This document shows, one piece after another, positions 34,462 through 45,447 of a stretch of 64,000 bases of DNA. Every line of letters starts with the position of its first letter. Position 1 is the stretch's first letter. The notes beneath the pieces were generated by a model. It did not search any database and had not been told where the DNA came from. It worked only from the letters and a program-made list of their open reading frames with translations. The stretch comes from Xylaria sp. FL1777 (taxonomy: Eukaryota; Ascomycota; Sordariomycetes; Xylariales; Xylariaceae). The translations under genes were made by a program, and so were the position numbers. The stretch is taken from contig MU400514.1 in assembly GCA_022578965.1 (NCBI GenBank), positions 186,001 through 250,000 of the forward strand, written 5' to 3'.

Positions 34462-36324
34462 ATGAGTGCCCTCGAACACCTGGCCTCCAATGGCCGCATC
34501 CAATGGCTCGCGGGGTTGAATACGGCCGAGGTCGCGACGAGAACATCCCACCGTCGGACCACCATCATTGGCACCATCGGGCCCAAGACAAACTCTGCTG
34601 AGAAGATAGGCAAGCTGCGGGATGCCGGCCTCAACATCGTGCGAATGAACTTCAGCCATGGCAGCCACGAATACCACGAGTCGGTGATTCGGAACGCCCG
34701 CGCTGCACAGGCAGCCAACGACAAGACCGGCCACCAGCTCGCCATCGCCCTGGACACGAAGGGCCCCGAGATCCGGACTGGCGACACCGAGAACGGCCAG
34801 GATATTCCCATCTCGGCCGGCCACATCTTCCACATCTCCACCGACGACAAGTACAAGGCTGCCTGTAATGCCGAGTACATGTACGTTGACTACAAGAACA
34901 TCACGAAGGTCATCGAGCCGGGACGCATCATATACGTCGACGACGGCGTTCTTGCCTTGGAAGTGCTGAAGATCGTCGACGACAAGACCATTCAGGTTCG
35001 GTGCCGGAACAATGGCTCTATTTCCTCGAGGAAGGGAGTCAACTTGCCAGACACCGATGTTGACCTTCCTGCCCGTATGTGTATCTGTCGCCATCCCGTA
35101 GCTATCGCGCTAATATCCTCTCAGTCTCAGAAAAGGACAAGGGTGACCTCCGGTTCGGTGTTGAGCAGGGAGTCGACATGGTCTTTGCAAGCTTCATCCG
35201 CCGGGGAGACGATATTCGCGCCATACGCGAGGTTCTGGGCAGCAAGGGCGCCAACATTCAGATCATTGCCAAGATCGAGAACCGTACCGGCCTAGACAAC
35301 TTCGACGAGATCCTCGCAGAGACAGACGGCATCATGGTCGCCAGAGGAGATCTGGGCATCGAAATCCCGGCAGCCGAGGTCTTCGTTGCCCAAAAGAAAA
35401 TGATCGCTAAGTGCAACTTGGCCGGAAAGCCCGTCATCTGCGCGACACGTTAGGCACCCCCTCACCCCCAAGGCCCAGAAACTGTAGACGTAGAAATAGA
35501 CTGACCTTGAACCGTGAGGTAGAGATGCTCGAAAGCATGATTTACAATCCACGTCCGACAAGAGCTGAGATCTCTGACGTCGGCAATGGTCTGTCGAGCC
35601 TTATACCCTTTCATCCTCCTGACGCTGACTTGGACCATAGCCGTGACCGATGGGGCAGACTGTGTGATGTTGAGTGGCGAAACAGCCAAGGGATCGTATC
35701 CTGAGTTGGCTGTTCAAGAGATGAGCAAGGCTTGCATCGCCGCCGTATGTTCCCCCTCTTTTTTGGCAGTTGACCATGGCTCTGACGATGATGTTCTCTA
35801 GGAAAACTCGATCGCGTACCTCAATCACTTCGAGGAGCTCGTATCACTGATTCCCCGTCCCGTCGGTAACGTCGAGGCCTGCGCCCTAGCTGCCGTCCGG
35901 GCCTCGTTTGATCTCAACGCCGGCGCCATCTTCGTCTTGTCGACATCGGGAGCCTCGGCGCGTCTTGTCTCCAAGTACCGCCCTGTATGCCCCGTCATTA
36001 TGGTGACGCGGTCGGCCGAGACTTCGCGTTTCGCTCACCTTTATTGTGGTGTATGGCCGTTTTTGTATCCACAGCCGAAGCGAGATGAGGGAAAGAGCTG
36101 GCAGGTGGACGTTGATGAACGCATCTCATGGGGTGTTACCAAGGCACTGGAACTAAACGTCTTGAAGAAGGGCTCGCCCATTATTGTCGTGCAGGGATGG
36201 AAAGGTAAGTGGCAACCGCCCTGATGTTGATCAAACTGCTAATTAATGAAAAGGCGGACCTTCGCACACGAATACATTGCGTATTCTGACGGCGGACCCG
36301 GGAACTCTCGGCCTTGGCGCATGA
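34462..36324 (+). CDS. PYK1: Pyruvate kinase
   Basis: Six exons: 34462-35074, 35125-35448, 35523-35588, 35641-35744, 35802-36204 and 36254-36324, giving 526 aa. All five introns are GT-AG and 49-74 bp. The enzyme transfers phosphate from phosphoenolpyruvate to ADP in the cytosol, the last step of glycolysis. Diagnostic parts: the first barrel strand [10 protein letters not shown], substrate-loop residues [21 protein letters not shown], and the active-site signature IAKIENRTG (Lys254, Glu256) followed by [12 protein letters not shown] (about 275-286). Exon 3 completes CATQMLESM, and exon 4 gives [17 protein letters not shown]. The C-terminal allosteric domain ends in exon 6. Length and motif order match fungal pyruvate kinases throughout. 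A pyrimidine-rich leader suggests high expression. Confidence 0.98.
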
Positions 36325-37778
36325 GAGACAATTTGTGTCTCTTTTTGATTGTTCCCTCTTGGGCCGTCTTTCAGGTTGTTCTGCATTCTATGCAGTCAGA
36401 ACTATCGGTTCTATATTGCAAAGAAGGGCTAGAGAATACGGTTGATGGTTAGGTCGGAGGTGGAAGTCCATTCTCGTTGTTGCTTTCTCAGGCAATCTTG
36501 CGATGCCGAATAAAATATACAATACGCCTAGACTTGCCGTAGCTCTCAAGATATTGAATTGATATCCGTATGAATAAAAGCAGTCATTGCGGAACAAACC
36601 GCGGGGTGGCGGCGTGCTTTTCTAGCTATACCCAGACTATACCGAGGCTAACTCACGTTACGGGTCGGAGCACCGGATCCCGTATTCTGCCGTAATGAAA
36701 AAGATGGGGACACTCGGCTAATTTCTGTTCCTTTGAAGAGCGCTAGATTGAATCGGTTGTTGAACTCGTTAATTGTTGACTGGAAATAGCGGCTGAGTAC
36801 CCAAAACGATCTAGGTATAGGTAGCATTCGAGCACCCATTGGTCTTGCTCCTAGGTCCAATACGTAATTATTCTATATGTAGTTTCTAGACCCCCATCGT
36901 GAGCTGTATCATATACCTCTGACTCTGACTGGATAATCGATTTTGTTCTGGAGAACACCGGGGAACTTCCGGTTGAACCCCTCAAATTCTTCATCGGGTA
37001 TACTTACTGCGTTTGTAACTCATACCTCCGTCGCGTTCAATTTTCGCAGACCCCAGTCTTCCTCTTCTTTACCAGGTATGTATGTAGTCCAAATACGCAC
37101 CTCGAGGGAATTACCTTGAGAAGTCGCTACGTTCTCCAATCATCACTTTTCTTCCCTGGAAGACCCTTTCGTAGATTTCAAGTCCGAACAGACGATTGAA
37201 AGCATCAATCTCGGTGGCAGGTAGGTACCTGATTTTTGGCCAGTGAGGCTTTTTTTTCCCTTTTTTTTTTTTTTCTTTTTTGTGGCCTTCGCGATCATCG
37301 CTATATCCGCGTCTTCCAAAGTCCCCGCAGCCGGTGCTGTCAATAATAGTGTTTGTTCCCCTTCCGCCCGGACGCCTATCTACTTACAGTAAGTGTTGAT
37401 CATGTCCGATTCTTCTTCCTTTGGAACGGAGCTCAAAGCCCTTTCTTCTATCGCTCAACAGCCGCCACGAGCAAGTCGTTAGCTGCCTTAGTTTTAGTCG
37501 CTCAACCTACCCCTTTCTTGTCGTCGCAATCGTCGCACCCAAACCTTGGCATTTGAAGGCGCTCTCCGCCCACCAGCAAAGCAAGCTAGTGTCAAGATCG
37601 ATTCGGTATGAGTTCAGTACCGTTCCCAATAAGTGCAATTGGCGAGTTGAGAAATATAAGCTGGTAGGTACCCTACCATCCAGAGACGCAGCAGTGTGCA
37701 TTTAGGCATCTGGTATTCTAGACCTAAAATATACTAGTGCCCTGGCTCTCTGATATATCACCCGTAGGTACGTCGTAG
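36325..37778. other. Intergenic, no gene seen
   Basis: This spacer separates the 3' ends of two convergent genes. It contains a T-rich tract at 37250-37281 and only short frames. A Lys-rich minus-strand frame at 37143-37343 is an effect of that tract. Confidence 0.6.
37250..37281. repeat. Poly-T rich tract
   Basis: T runs of 8, 14 and 6, interrupted only by ccc and c. Confidence 0.8.
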
Positions 37779-39778
37779 TTATGGTACGAATGGCTTCCAC
37801 CGGGCGCGCCCACGCTTAGGCTTTCCTTTCTGTTCCGGCTGCTGCTCGCCATTTACCTGAGATGCCGCCGGCCACTGGGAAAGACCGCCCCAGAAAGATG
37901 CAGCGGCTGAGATGCTGTCCCCGCTGACGAACGACGTTCCGTGGTCCTCGGTTAGAGCAGGGAATGACTCTTGCTTTGGCACCTCCTTCGTTCTGAATTG
38001 CTGTTGATCCCCCCGGGATGGCGGTGGTGGGCCCAATATTTTGGATATATCCCCGCCGATCCACGCCGAACGGAGCCCGGGGAGCGGAGATAGTTCCACC
38101 TTCTGGGACGGGGTGTTGTTGACAGGAACTGGTTCTAGAGGACGGGGAGTGTGGCTATTTTCCCGCGCCTGTTCTCTGGCTCCTTTTGTCGGTATAGGCC
38201 GGACAGAGGTACCTACCAGTGACTTGGGATTTTTCCATGCTCGAATTTTCGGAGTAGGATCCGCTTGAACCTTTGCTGGCCGATCTTGAACCTTTGCCGG
38301 CCGATCTTGAACTTCAAGGTTCTTGCGCGTGTGTATTCGGGCGGGTCGTAGCAGCAGAACGATATAAGACTCGAACATCTCCCGTACCGCTTGAATGGGA
38401 TGTGACTTGGCTAGTTCCCGCGGAGTCGGTATAGACGTAGGAATATCCGGGTCGGCTTCGTAGCATCTTAAACTTTGTAGTGTATCCAGCACGTCTTTGT
38501 CCCTGCCGACATCCATATGCTTGAGAACCTCGTGGAGAGGTGTGTACCCATGGGAATCGACAACATTGGCAGATACACCGGCCCGCAAAAGTTGGTCTAC
38601 TATGTCTTTATAGGCGAAGCGGCAGGCAATGTGGAGTGCGGTTGATCGCCGAGGCCCATGTACGATAGGGTTTTTATCTACAGAGAGCCCTAAAAACATA
38701 TCCACGGCCGCCTCATTCTCCTGACGCAAGGCTTCGTAGAGTGGTGTGTAGCCGTCGCCGTCCAGGAGTTGAGGATCCGCTCCACTTTCTACTAGGCGAG
38801 AGATGATTTTTGGGATTTTGCTCGCGGCCACAAGATGTAACGCAGTTTGTCCTTCGTGGCTGCAGTTGATTGATTTCCAGCACCCAGGGTGGCATTCGTG
38901 TTTGAATGTTGTTTGAGTGGGTGAGTGAACATCAGACCCATACGCGAGAAGAGTAGCTAAAACAGTAGGAATCCGGGATTCCCAATCTACACTGTTGACC
39001 CCGAAGTTGAGAGTATACACATAGTCCTTGGCAAGCCGAGGCAGTCGTGCAACGAGGAGGGAGTGAATCGCATTCAGTCCATACGGGCTATAAGTGTTTG
39101 GGTTGGCCCCTCTGACTAGTAGATAGGTGACAGTCCGCGGCAACACGTAGCTACAGGCGATTCTCAGGGACGCATCGAGCTTCTCCTGCGTACTGATGCG
39201 GCTCATGGATAACGCTAGGCAGAGAGGCATGAGCTCAGGAAAACCATTGACCTCTTGACCCATGTCTACTCCAGACTTGAGCATGTAGGCTGCGACTCGT
39301 GGTGCGTCCCCTGCAAGGGCAAAATGAAGATAGCCAATCTCCGTCTTATAGCCAGCTCGTTCGGAAAAACCACGACGTAATGGCCTGAAATACGTTAGTT
39401 GTGAGTCATGGGATATCTTATTCATGTATCGTACTCCATAAGGCTTAGTTCCTTCTTGTGAGTTGCCATGTGCTCTATTATCCACGAAGAGTCGGTAGCA
39501 AGAGCATGCAGAAATAAACTCCGGTAGTAGTAGCGAAACTCAGGGCTACGCCGAGTATTATCTAGGGTTTGCGGAAAATTTTCTCCAGCCCTCTTGCGAG
39601 CCGGCTGTACAATCTCCGTGAACTTGAGATCGAACAAGTAGTCGAAGAACAAACCGTGGAAGTACCGATTCAACTTAACAATTGAGCTGACATCATTCAG
39701 GCTGTCGAGTCGCCTAACTATATCAATATGAAGCTCTTGAGGTAAACTCAAAATATGTCCATGTTGCTGAGCCATCAT
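37779..39778 (-). CDS. F-box plus ankyrin-repeat protein
   Basis: Two exons, 39778-39435 and 39384-37779, giving 649 aa. The 50-bp intron starts GTACGA, has an ACTAAC branch site and ends TTTCAG; the join completes a Glu codon. Residues about 9-50 (LSLPQELHIDIVRRL, then VSSIVKLNRYFHGLFF) look like an F-box. The middle holds several ankyrin repeats, the clearest being GQTALHLVAASKIPKIISRL, GYTPLYEALRQENEAAVDMF, STALHIACRFAYKDIVDQLL and HGYTPLHEVLKH. The C-terminal 180 residues are low complexity, with a short internal duplication (VQDRPAK twice) and a basic end. F-box plus ankyrin proteins are expected to act as SCF substrate receptors; the target is unknown. Not recognised as any named gene. 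Confidence 0.85.
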
Positions 39779-40690
39779 CTAGCATTTGATTAGATTTAGA
39801 GTCTGCATAAACAGCAATTAGGCATTGATATTTTTGAGTTTGATTTTGGGATAATTTCACTGGCATAAGCAGCCATAAGCAGTGTTGTTATAAGTCTGTT
39901 GTGACCCCTAATTTTACTTGTCTGCCTGTCTGTCTGCCTGCCTGCCTGCTTGCCTGCTTTTGTTCCTGGAGGGGAGGCTGAGCATGGCAAATGGTTGGCC
40001 TGATGAGCGCCACAACCGGGCTCTGGCGTCCGCTGTTGTGCTCACTGATAATTGATTGGTGTATCGGTAGTTGGGTTTGCAAATGGGACGCTGACATCAA
40101 TCGCATAAAGCATGGGTGAACTATTATCTTGCTGTTTTCTCCGTGTTGAAGTAACTCTTCGTATCTCGAACGCATACATTCTGTCTGGCCCTTAAATGCC
40201 AAGGCCGACAATGGTGAGCCTGCTACAAGCCCCAGCAACAAAGTACGACAAGGAACAGCAAATAGTAGAGTAACTAAGTGGTATAAACGTTGAGCACGTC
40301 TATGTGCGAGTTTAGACATCTGACTACCCATGAAGTGGTCGCTTATCAGGTTATAGTCCCTGCTAATTCCGCCAAACAGAATCATCTTCAATAGGGCTAA
40401 GGGTATAGTTGAACTGTGTAATCCGGGACACGCTCAAGTCGTCTGACATAATTATCAGTTGAAAATCACAACTCCGGTAGCTCCATGAGTGTGACGAAAC
40501 TCATCTGATCGTGGTCTGTTGTTGTGGTATCATGGATCGTCAATTCCTACACGCGCACAACATACAGAGACTTCAAAACGCGTAGTTAAGAGCATCTGTC
40601 TGAGTAGGTAGTTTCTTAAGTATACCTAGACATGTATTTTTACACATGTCGATGCTGCCTTGCATGAGCCGCTTTGATGCTTCTCCTTCG
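39779..40690. other. Spacer between two minus-strand genes
   Basis: This holds the promoter side of the F-box/ankyrin gene and the 3' flank of the SWC4-like gene. A CTGN microsatellite lies at 39919-39960. A 167-codon minus-strand frame (39888-40391) runs through the microsatellite, giving QAGRQTGRQ-type repeats, and is judged spurious. Confidence 0.6.
39919..39960. repeat. Tetranucleotide microsatellite (CTGT/CTGC)n
   Basis: About ten units of tctg/cctg/cttg, about 140 bp upstream of the F-box/ankyrin start codon. Confidence 0.8.
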
Positions 40691-42598
40691 TCATTTCTTC
40701 AACCTCTTTGTGCTTTTGTCACTGCCCCCACTGAGCACACTGGCACTCCTCTTATGTCCACCACTACTCTGAGGCCGCATATTCTTATCCTCGCTATTCT
40801 CTGCCTTGATCTGGTCGGAGTTTTCGGCGTCGTCACCATTGGCTAATTCATGCTTCCCCTCCCCGTTGATAATTCCATTCGTGGTTGGCTTTGGAGGCCC
40901 ATCTTCTCTACTGGCCGCCCTATCCGCCGGTGTTGAGCCGGTGTTTCCCCCATAACTCGTATTCCCAGTTTGGCTTGTGTATGCGGAGGTTGACTCGGAT
41001 GATCGTTCTGAGCTTGTACTAGCATGCTCCGAGCCTGATGGCCCCATACCTATCGATTTGTTACGCTCTGCCTTTTTAGCGTGTTCCAAGCGTATTTCCG
41101 CATCTATTTTGTCGTTTAACTTTCGGATCTCTAGAAGAACGCTAATGGAATTGAGTAGTTTTTCCATTCCTTCGACAACACTTCTAGTTGGCATGTTGAG
41201 TCTACTTGGAATATCCAGTTCGGCAAGCGTATTTGTGATCCTTTGGTGTTGAGCGTTACTCTTTGTGGTAAGGATTTTATTAATGCGCTCATAACGGAAT
41301 GTGGGACCCGAGGGCAGCCGGTCGTGGTGAGATACACCATAAATCTTCTCCTCCTGCTCGGTAAGCTTCTTACGCTCCTGTGGTTGTTGCTGTTGAGAGC
41401 CTTTCTTGGTAGGCCGTTCAGGTCGCTCGCCTCCCCCAATAGAATCGCGATGACCCCCTGTTGAAGCCGCAATGCTCTCCCGTCGGCTTTCCGTGATAGG
41501 TGTTGAATTAGGATGTGCTGAGGGCTGTGCCGAACCTGGTGTGTTTGCGCCATTAGTATCTAAGATAGGCTTACGCTTCTTCGATCTGTCGGCGGTAGCG
41601 AGATTTTGCAGGAGTGTCGACAGGCCGGAACTGGACTTGAAACTTGTAATGTCTTGCTCCGTCGGTGGGAAATCCAATCTCCGATACAAGTCTTGACGGT
41701 CCTGGTTGAGCTTCTGTTGTCTGGCAACAATTCGTCTCACTTCAATGAGTAGAGATTCTTCCTCCCGGGCTTCGTCTGTAGACCGGCTTAATGAATCTTG
41801 AGCAAACTTCTTGCGTTGGGTTTCTGACGCCGGGTTGAAGTTGGCCATCGTTTCGTGTAAGGAGAATTCGGCTTGTGTCATGTATTGCACTGGCTTCTGG
41901 ACCGCCATCATCTTCGCGGCCACCTCGTAATATCTCTTTTTCAAATCCTCCATAGTACGGACCTTTGGAGCAGGTATCATTGCTGTATTTGGGTCTGGAT
42001 CATCCGCATCCTCTTCTTCCTTCACGTTTCCTGGTGTGTAGTCGTACCGATCCCATATTATTGGCCAACGCAGGTCAAAGTCTCTGGCTAGACCGAAGAG
42101 GTAATCTGTCTCATCCTTGGTCCAATCGTCGTTGACCAAGTTCGATGTGTACTGGTCTTCGCTGTATTGAGGAACGTCAACCTGTACGTTGAACTTGGCG
42201 AAACCGGAATCCTCAATAACATCTGTCTTCTTCGCCACTTCCATGCCATTTTCCCCCGGCGTTTGCCCGTCTGACTGCGGTTGTGATGTAGCCCTTGATT
42301 GGTCCTCAGTCTCTTTCCTCCAATGTCGTAGCTGTAAAGACTGATCACTGCGCGCCGAGTTGCGAAAGCGGCTCATCTCCCATCGTGCAGCTGGCTTCCT
42401 GCTCCCAAACCTCCTCTTTTTAAAGGTCGCTATCTCAGGCACAATAGCAATGGGATTATCGCCTCCTAAGCTCTGGACTTCTCGTGCCAAGCCCTTTAGG
42501 TTTGGTCGTGCAGCGCCCGTTTTCTGCTTCTTCGTAGGCCGTAGACCGGCGCCTTCAGCAGGAAGGTTTAGGACATCGCGAACATCGTGGGAAGCCAT
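40691..42598 (-). CDS. SWC4: Swc4/DMAP1 subunit of SWR1 and NuA4 complexes
   Basis: Single exon, 635 aa, starting at MASHDVRDVLNLPAEG, which is the family's conserved N-terminus; an upstream in-frame ATG at 42643 adds 15 residues that look like leader. The SANT/Myb-like DAMP1 domain begins at about residue 157 (DDWTKDETDYLFGLARDFDL, then RWPIIWDRYDY). It is followed by the conserved helical region with MEDLKKRYYEVAAKM and a coiled coil with REEESLLIEVRRIVARQQKL. The C-terminal third is Ser/Asn/Gly-rich and ends in a basic KKRLK-like tail. Swc4 is shared by the SWR1 remodeller, which deposits H2A.Z, and by the NuA4 histone acetyltransferase, and it acts in the nucleus. It diverges from the p24 gene across a spacer of about 700 bp. 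Confidence 0.93.
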   Translation of the reverse strand: MASHDVRDVLNLPAEGAGLRPTKKQKTGAARPNLKGLAREVQSLGGDNPIAIVPEIATFKKRRFGSRKPAARWEMSRFRNSARSDQSLQLRHWRKETEDQSRATSQPQSDGQTPGENGMEVAKKTDVIEDSGFAKFNVQVDVPQYSEDQYTSNLVNDDWTKDETDYLFGLARDFDLRWPIIWDRYDYTPGNVKEEEDADDPDPNTAMIPAPKVRTMEDLKKRYYEVAAKMMAVQKPVQYMTQAEFSLHETMANFNPASETQRKKFAQDSLSRSTDEAREEESLLIEVRRIVARQQKLNQDRQDLYRRLDFPPTEQDITSFKSSSGLSTLLQNLATADRSKKRKPILDTNGANTPGSAQPSAHPNSTPITESRRESIAASTGGHRDSIGGGERPERPTKKGSQQQQPQERKKLTEQEEKIYGVSHHDRLPSGPTFRYERINKILTTKSNAQHQRITNTLAELDIPSRLNMPTRSVVEGMEKLLNSISVLLEIRKLNDKIDAEIRLEHAKKAERNKSIGMGPSGSEHASTSSERSSESTSAYTSQTGNTSYGGNTGSTPADRAASREDGPPKPTTNGIINGEGKHELANGDDAENSDQIKAENSEDKNMRPQSSGGHKRSASVLSGGSDKSTKRLKK

Positions 42599-43295
42599 GA
42601 TAGTGCCTGGAAGAGGTGCGACGGCAATAAACACCAGTCGCAAGGGAAATCCGAGAAGAGTGTCGAAAGAACAGCGTATCGCGAGGCGGCCCGCCGAGGA
42701 TTAACTTAATTGCGCGTAAGACCACATATAGAAAGGAATAGCATAGCAATACACCCAGTTTTATGATGGTAAAAGGCAGTTGACGCGGTGTATTTGATGA
42801 AATTACGATTATGGCGGGTTTTGGGCATGGGATGTGAAGTAGAGGCGGAATTGATGGAGAATTTCTAGCTTGGCGTTATGGTTCAAGAAGTTGTATCTAG
42901 GTACGTACCTATATGTTCCTCTGGACGTTTTCACTTACAAGTTACAGAACATAACTCGCTGGAATCTTATCGATAATATTTTAGCGTGCAGTAATAGTAT
43001 ACACTAACTAGCGTCGCGAAGTACCTAGGTATTAGGTGCAATGCACTGTGGCAGGCGCTGTGGCAGTGCCGATAGGTAGCTGTGGCTTTTTGGATCCCTA
43101 ACCAGGCCCCTGGATAGTGAACGTGGCAGCTTGGCGACGAACATGGTGAGAGCTTCACAAGACCGATGCAACACCACTTCTCAACATCGAAATCGCCACA
43201 ACCGCCCATCCACCACAACCCCTAGCAACCGATTTCTAAGGCGCCGCCGGCAGTAGAAAACCAATTGAGAGTATACTGGTGCTAGAGGAGCAAAA
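42599..43295. other. Divergent promoter region between SWC4-like and p24 genes
   Basis: About 700 bp separating two start codons on opposite strands, AT-richer in the centre (42720-43030). No TATA box or other defined site was assigned. Confidence 0.5.
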
Positions 43296-44234
43296 ATGAG
43301 GGTGATACTTCCCCTCCTGTCGCTGAGCACCGCGGCTCAAGCGCTGTACTTCTTCATCGACGGCACGCAACCCAAGTGCTTCTACGAGGAGCTGCCCAAG
43401 GACACGCTGGTCGTGGGCCACTACAACCTCGACGAATTCGACGAGAACACGCGGACATGGTCGAAGCACGACGGCCTCACCGTCTACATATCTGTCGATG
43501 TAGGTTTTTCCAATGCCATTCCTTCACCAAACAAATCCCACTCCGCACACCCCCGCGCACGACCGGATCGGGAACCAAGCGCTAACACGCCCGTAACAGG
43601 AAGTCTTCGACAACGACCACCGGGTGGTGTCGCAGCGGGGCTCGTCGTCGGGCCGGTTCACCTTCACGGCGCACGAGGCCGGCGACCACCGCCTCTGCTT
43701 CACGCCGAGCAGCAACAGCGGCCGCCAGAACTGGCTGAACGCCGCGAGCCCCAACGGCGGCATCAAGCTGACGCTGGACCTGGCCATCGGCGAGTCGAGC
43801 GAGATCGAGAGCAGCGACAAGAGCAAGCTGCAGGACATTTCGCAGCGCGTCAAGGACCTCAACTCGCGCCTGCAGGACATCAGGCGCGAGCAGATCTTCC
43901 AGCGAGTAAGTCTCCGCATACGATGGCTGTCTATACCCTGTCTTTCTTTTCTCCCTTTCTTTCTCTCTTTTCCCTTCCCTCTGTCCCCTGTCCTTGCCAT
44001 GCTATATACTCAGCATCTCGGTCAATCATATGGGCATAATAACGAGGCAACCTTTTCTCCATACTTACATGGTCTCAACAACAGGAACGAGAAGCCGAAT
44101 TCAGAGATCAGTCCGAAAGCACCAATGCCCGCGTCATCCGCTGGATGGTGATCCAGCTGGTTGTTCTGGGCGTCACATGCGCCTGGCAATTATCCCACCT
44201 CCGGTCCTTCTTCATCAAGCAGAAGCTCACATAA
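43296..44234 (+). CDS. p24 family cargo receptor, alpha class (Erp1/TMED9-like)
   Basis: Three exons: 43296-43499, 43600-43905 and 44085-44234, giving 219 aa. Residues 1 to about 16 are a signal peptide, and the mature protein starts [18 protein letters not shown], the alpha-class p24 hallmark. The GOLD domain has its disulfide pair at Cys in PKCFYEE and in HRLCFTPS. A coiled coil follows ([20 protein letters not shown]), then [12 protein letters not shown], one membrane span ([17 protein letters not shown]) and a short cytosolic tail, [12 protein letters not shown]. The tail has the FF motif for COPII and a K-x-K-x-x type COPI signal. p24 proteins cycle between ER and Golgi, sorting GPI-anchored and other cargo. 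The two first exons are very GC-rich and the last one is not. Confidence 0.94.
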
Positions 44235-45447
44235 TTGCCGCCACGACTTGTACTACCATACAATCAAATCTGAATATTTTATCCCTGGGTAAAGCAATTA
44301 GGGAGTGGCAGAGGAGAATGGGAGTTGAGAGCGCAATCCTAAACTGTCGAAACTTATCACTTTGGACACTCTGGCCAAGAGAGACGTTGGGGCTCCCCAA
44401 AGTCAATGATACTGTCATACACCTGGTGACGGTACGATTTGTAATGATACATGCATACGGGTCGGAAGACATTATTTTTCGGTACAAAAAATCTGGCTTT
44501 GTCGTCTTACTGGTATTGCAATTGTGATTAATGAGGCTATAACCGAACACATTTGTTAACTGAGGTTTCGGAAAGCACGTAGTCATACAATTGCAACATG
44601 GACAAGAAATGGTCAGAGCCCATCACGACGACTTGTTGAGGATATATAAAATTATGTTTGCTATGTCCCATTGTCTGCTTTTTCTATCCTCGTAGGAACC
44701 TAGTCTCTTCACCTTGGTTTGCCAGATCACCTCACTATAACACCTCCAGGCGCGGTAGTCACATCCTATTATGTGCTCCAGCTGTCCACCAAATCTACAT
44801 TTTCTTCCACACTGATACTTCCTACAGCACCCCTTCATTGCAATTATAAGCAGTTATGTTAAGGACGTTGCTACACAGAGAAAAGTAGGATACCGGTTTC
44901 CCAATGCTTGCCTTCCCAGAGCTTCACGAACTCCACCGGCGCCGTTGCTGTGAGTTGGTATATTAACAGCCAGGATCTATCTCATCAGAGCGAGAGTCAT
45001 GAATAAAGAAAAATAAAATCAACAAGTAGTTCGTAGCCCGAGTTATGCTGAGCCCAGATGTAGCCAGGAATGACCTAGCAAATGCGGCCATCTTTCCCGT
45101 CTGGTGTCAAGCAGACATTCTCGGTTCGGTATGTGAGGGGTGTAGGATGGTAGTTTGGAAGATAGACTTCCAAAGTATAAATACCCCAGGTATCCCTGGA
45201 AGTGATGACCACTAGAAAGTCCACCCGGGGCCGTAGAATTCGCAAAAACGTCCTGGGCGAATGCATACGCTCTAAAGAGACCAGGTCCGTTTGCGGAAGA
45301 CAACCGGGGGAAGTATTAAGAAGCAATACAACGCGGAGTTGGAAGTCTAGATCCAACTCTCTTAGTCTATATAAGGTCGCTCGTATGCCATCCTTGTATG
45401 TTAAATTATCCTGTAATTTGTCAGTCGTGTTCGGTTCCATGAAATGT
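44235..45447. other. Spacer between convergent genes
   Basis: This holds the 3' flanks of the p24 gene (+) and the casein kinase gene (-). A 121-codon minus-strand frame at 45075-45440 starts just past the kinase stop, matches no family, and is probably 3' UTR. Confidence 0.55.

Noticed and set aside
34189..35094. 301-codon minus-strand frame opposite pyruvate kinase exon 1
   Set aside because: It mirrors a strongly codon-biased gene; no domain or splice support.
39888..40391. 167-codon minus-strand frame upstream of the F-box/ankyrin gene
   Set aside because: It runs through a CTGN microsatellite and has no family resemblance or start context.
45075..45440. 121-codon minus-strand frame just after the casein kinase stop
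   Set aside because: Unrecognised translation in the place expected for the kinase 3' UTR.
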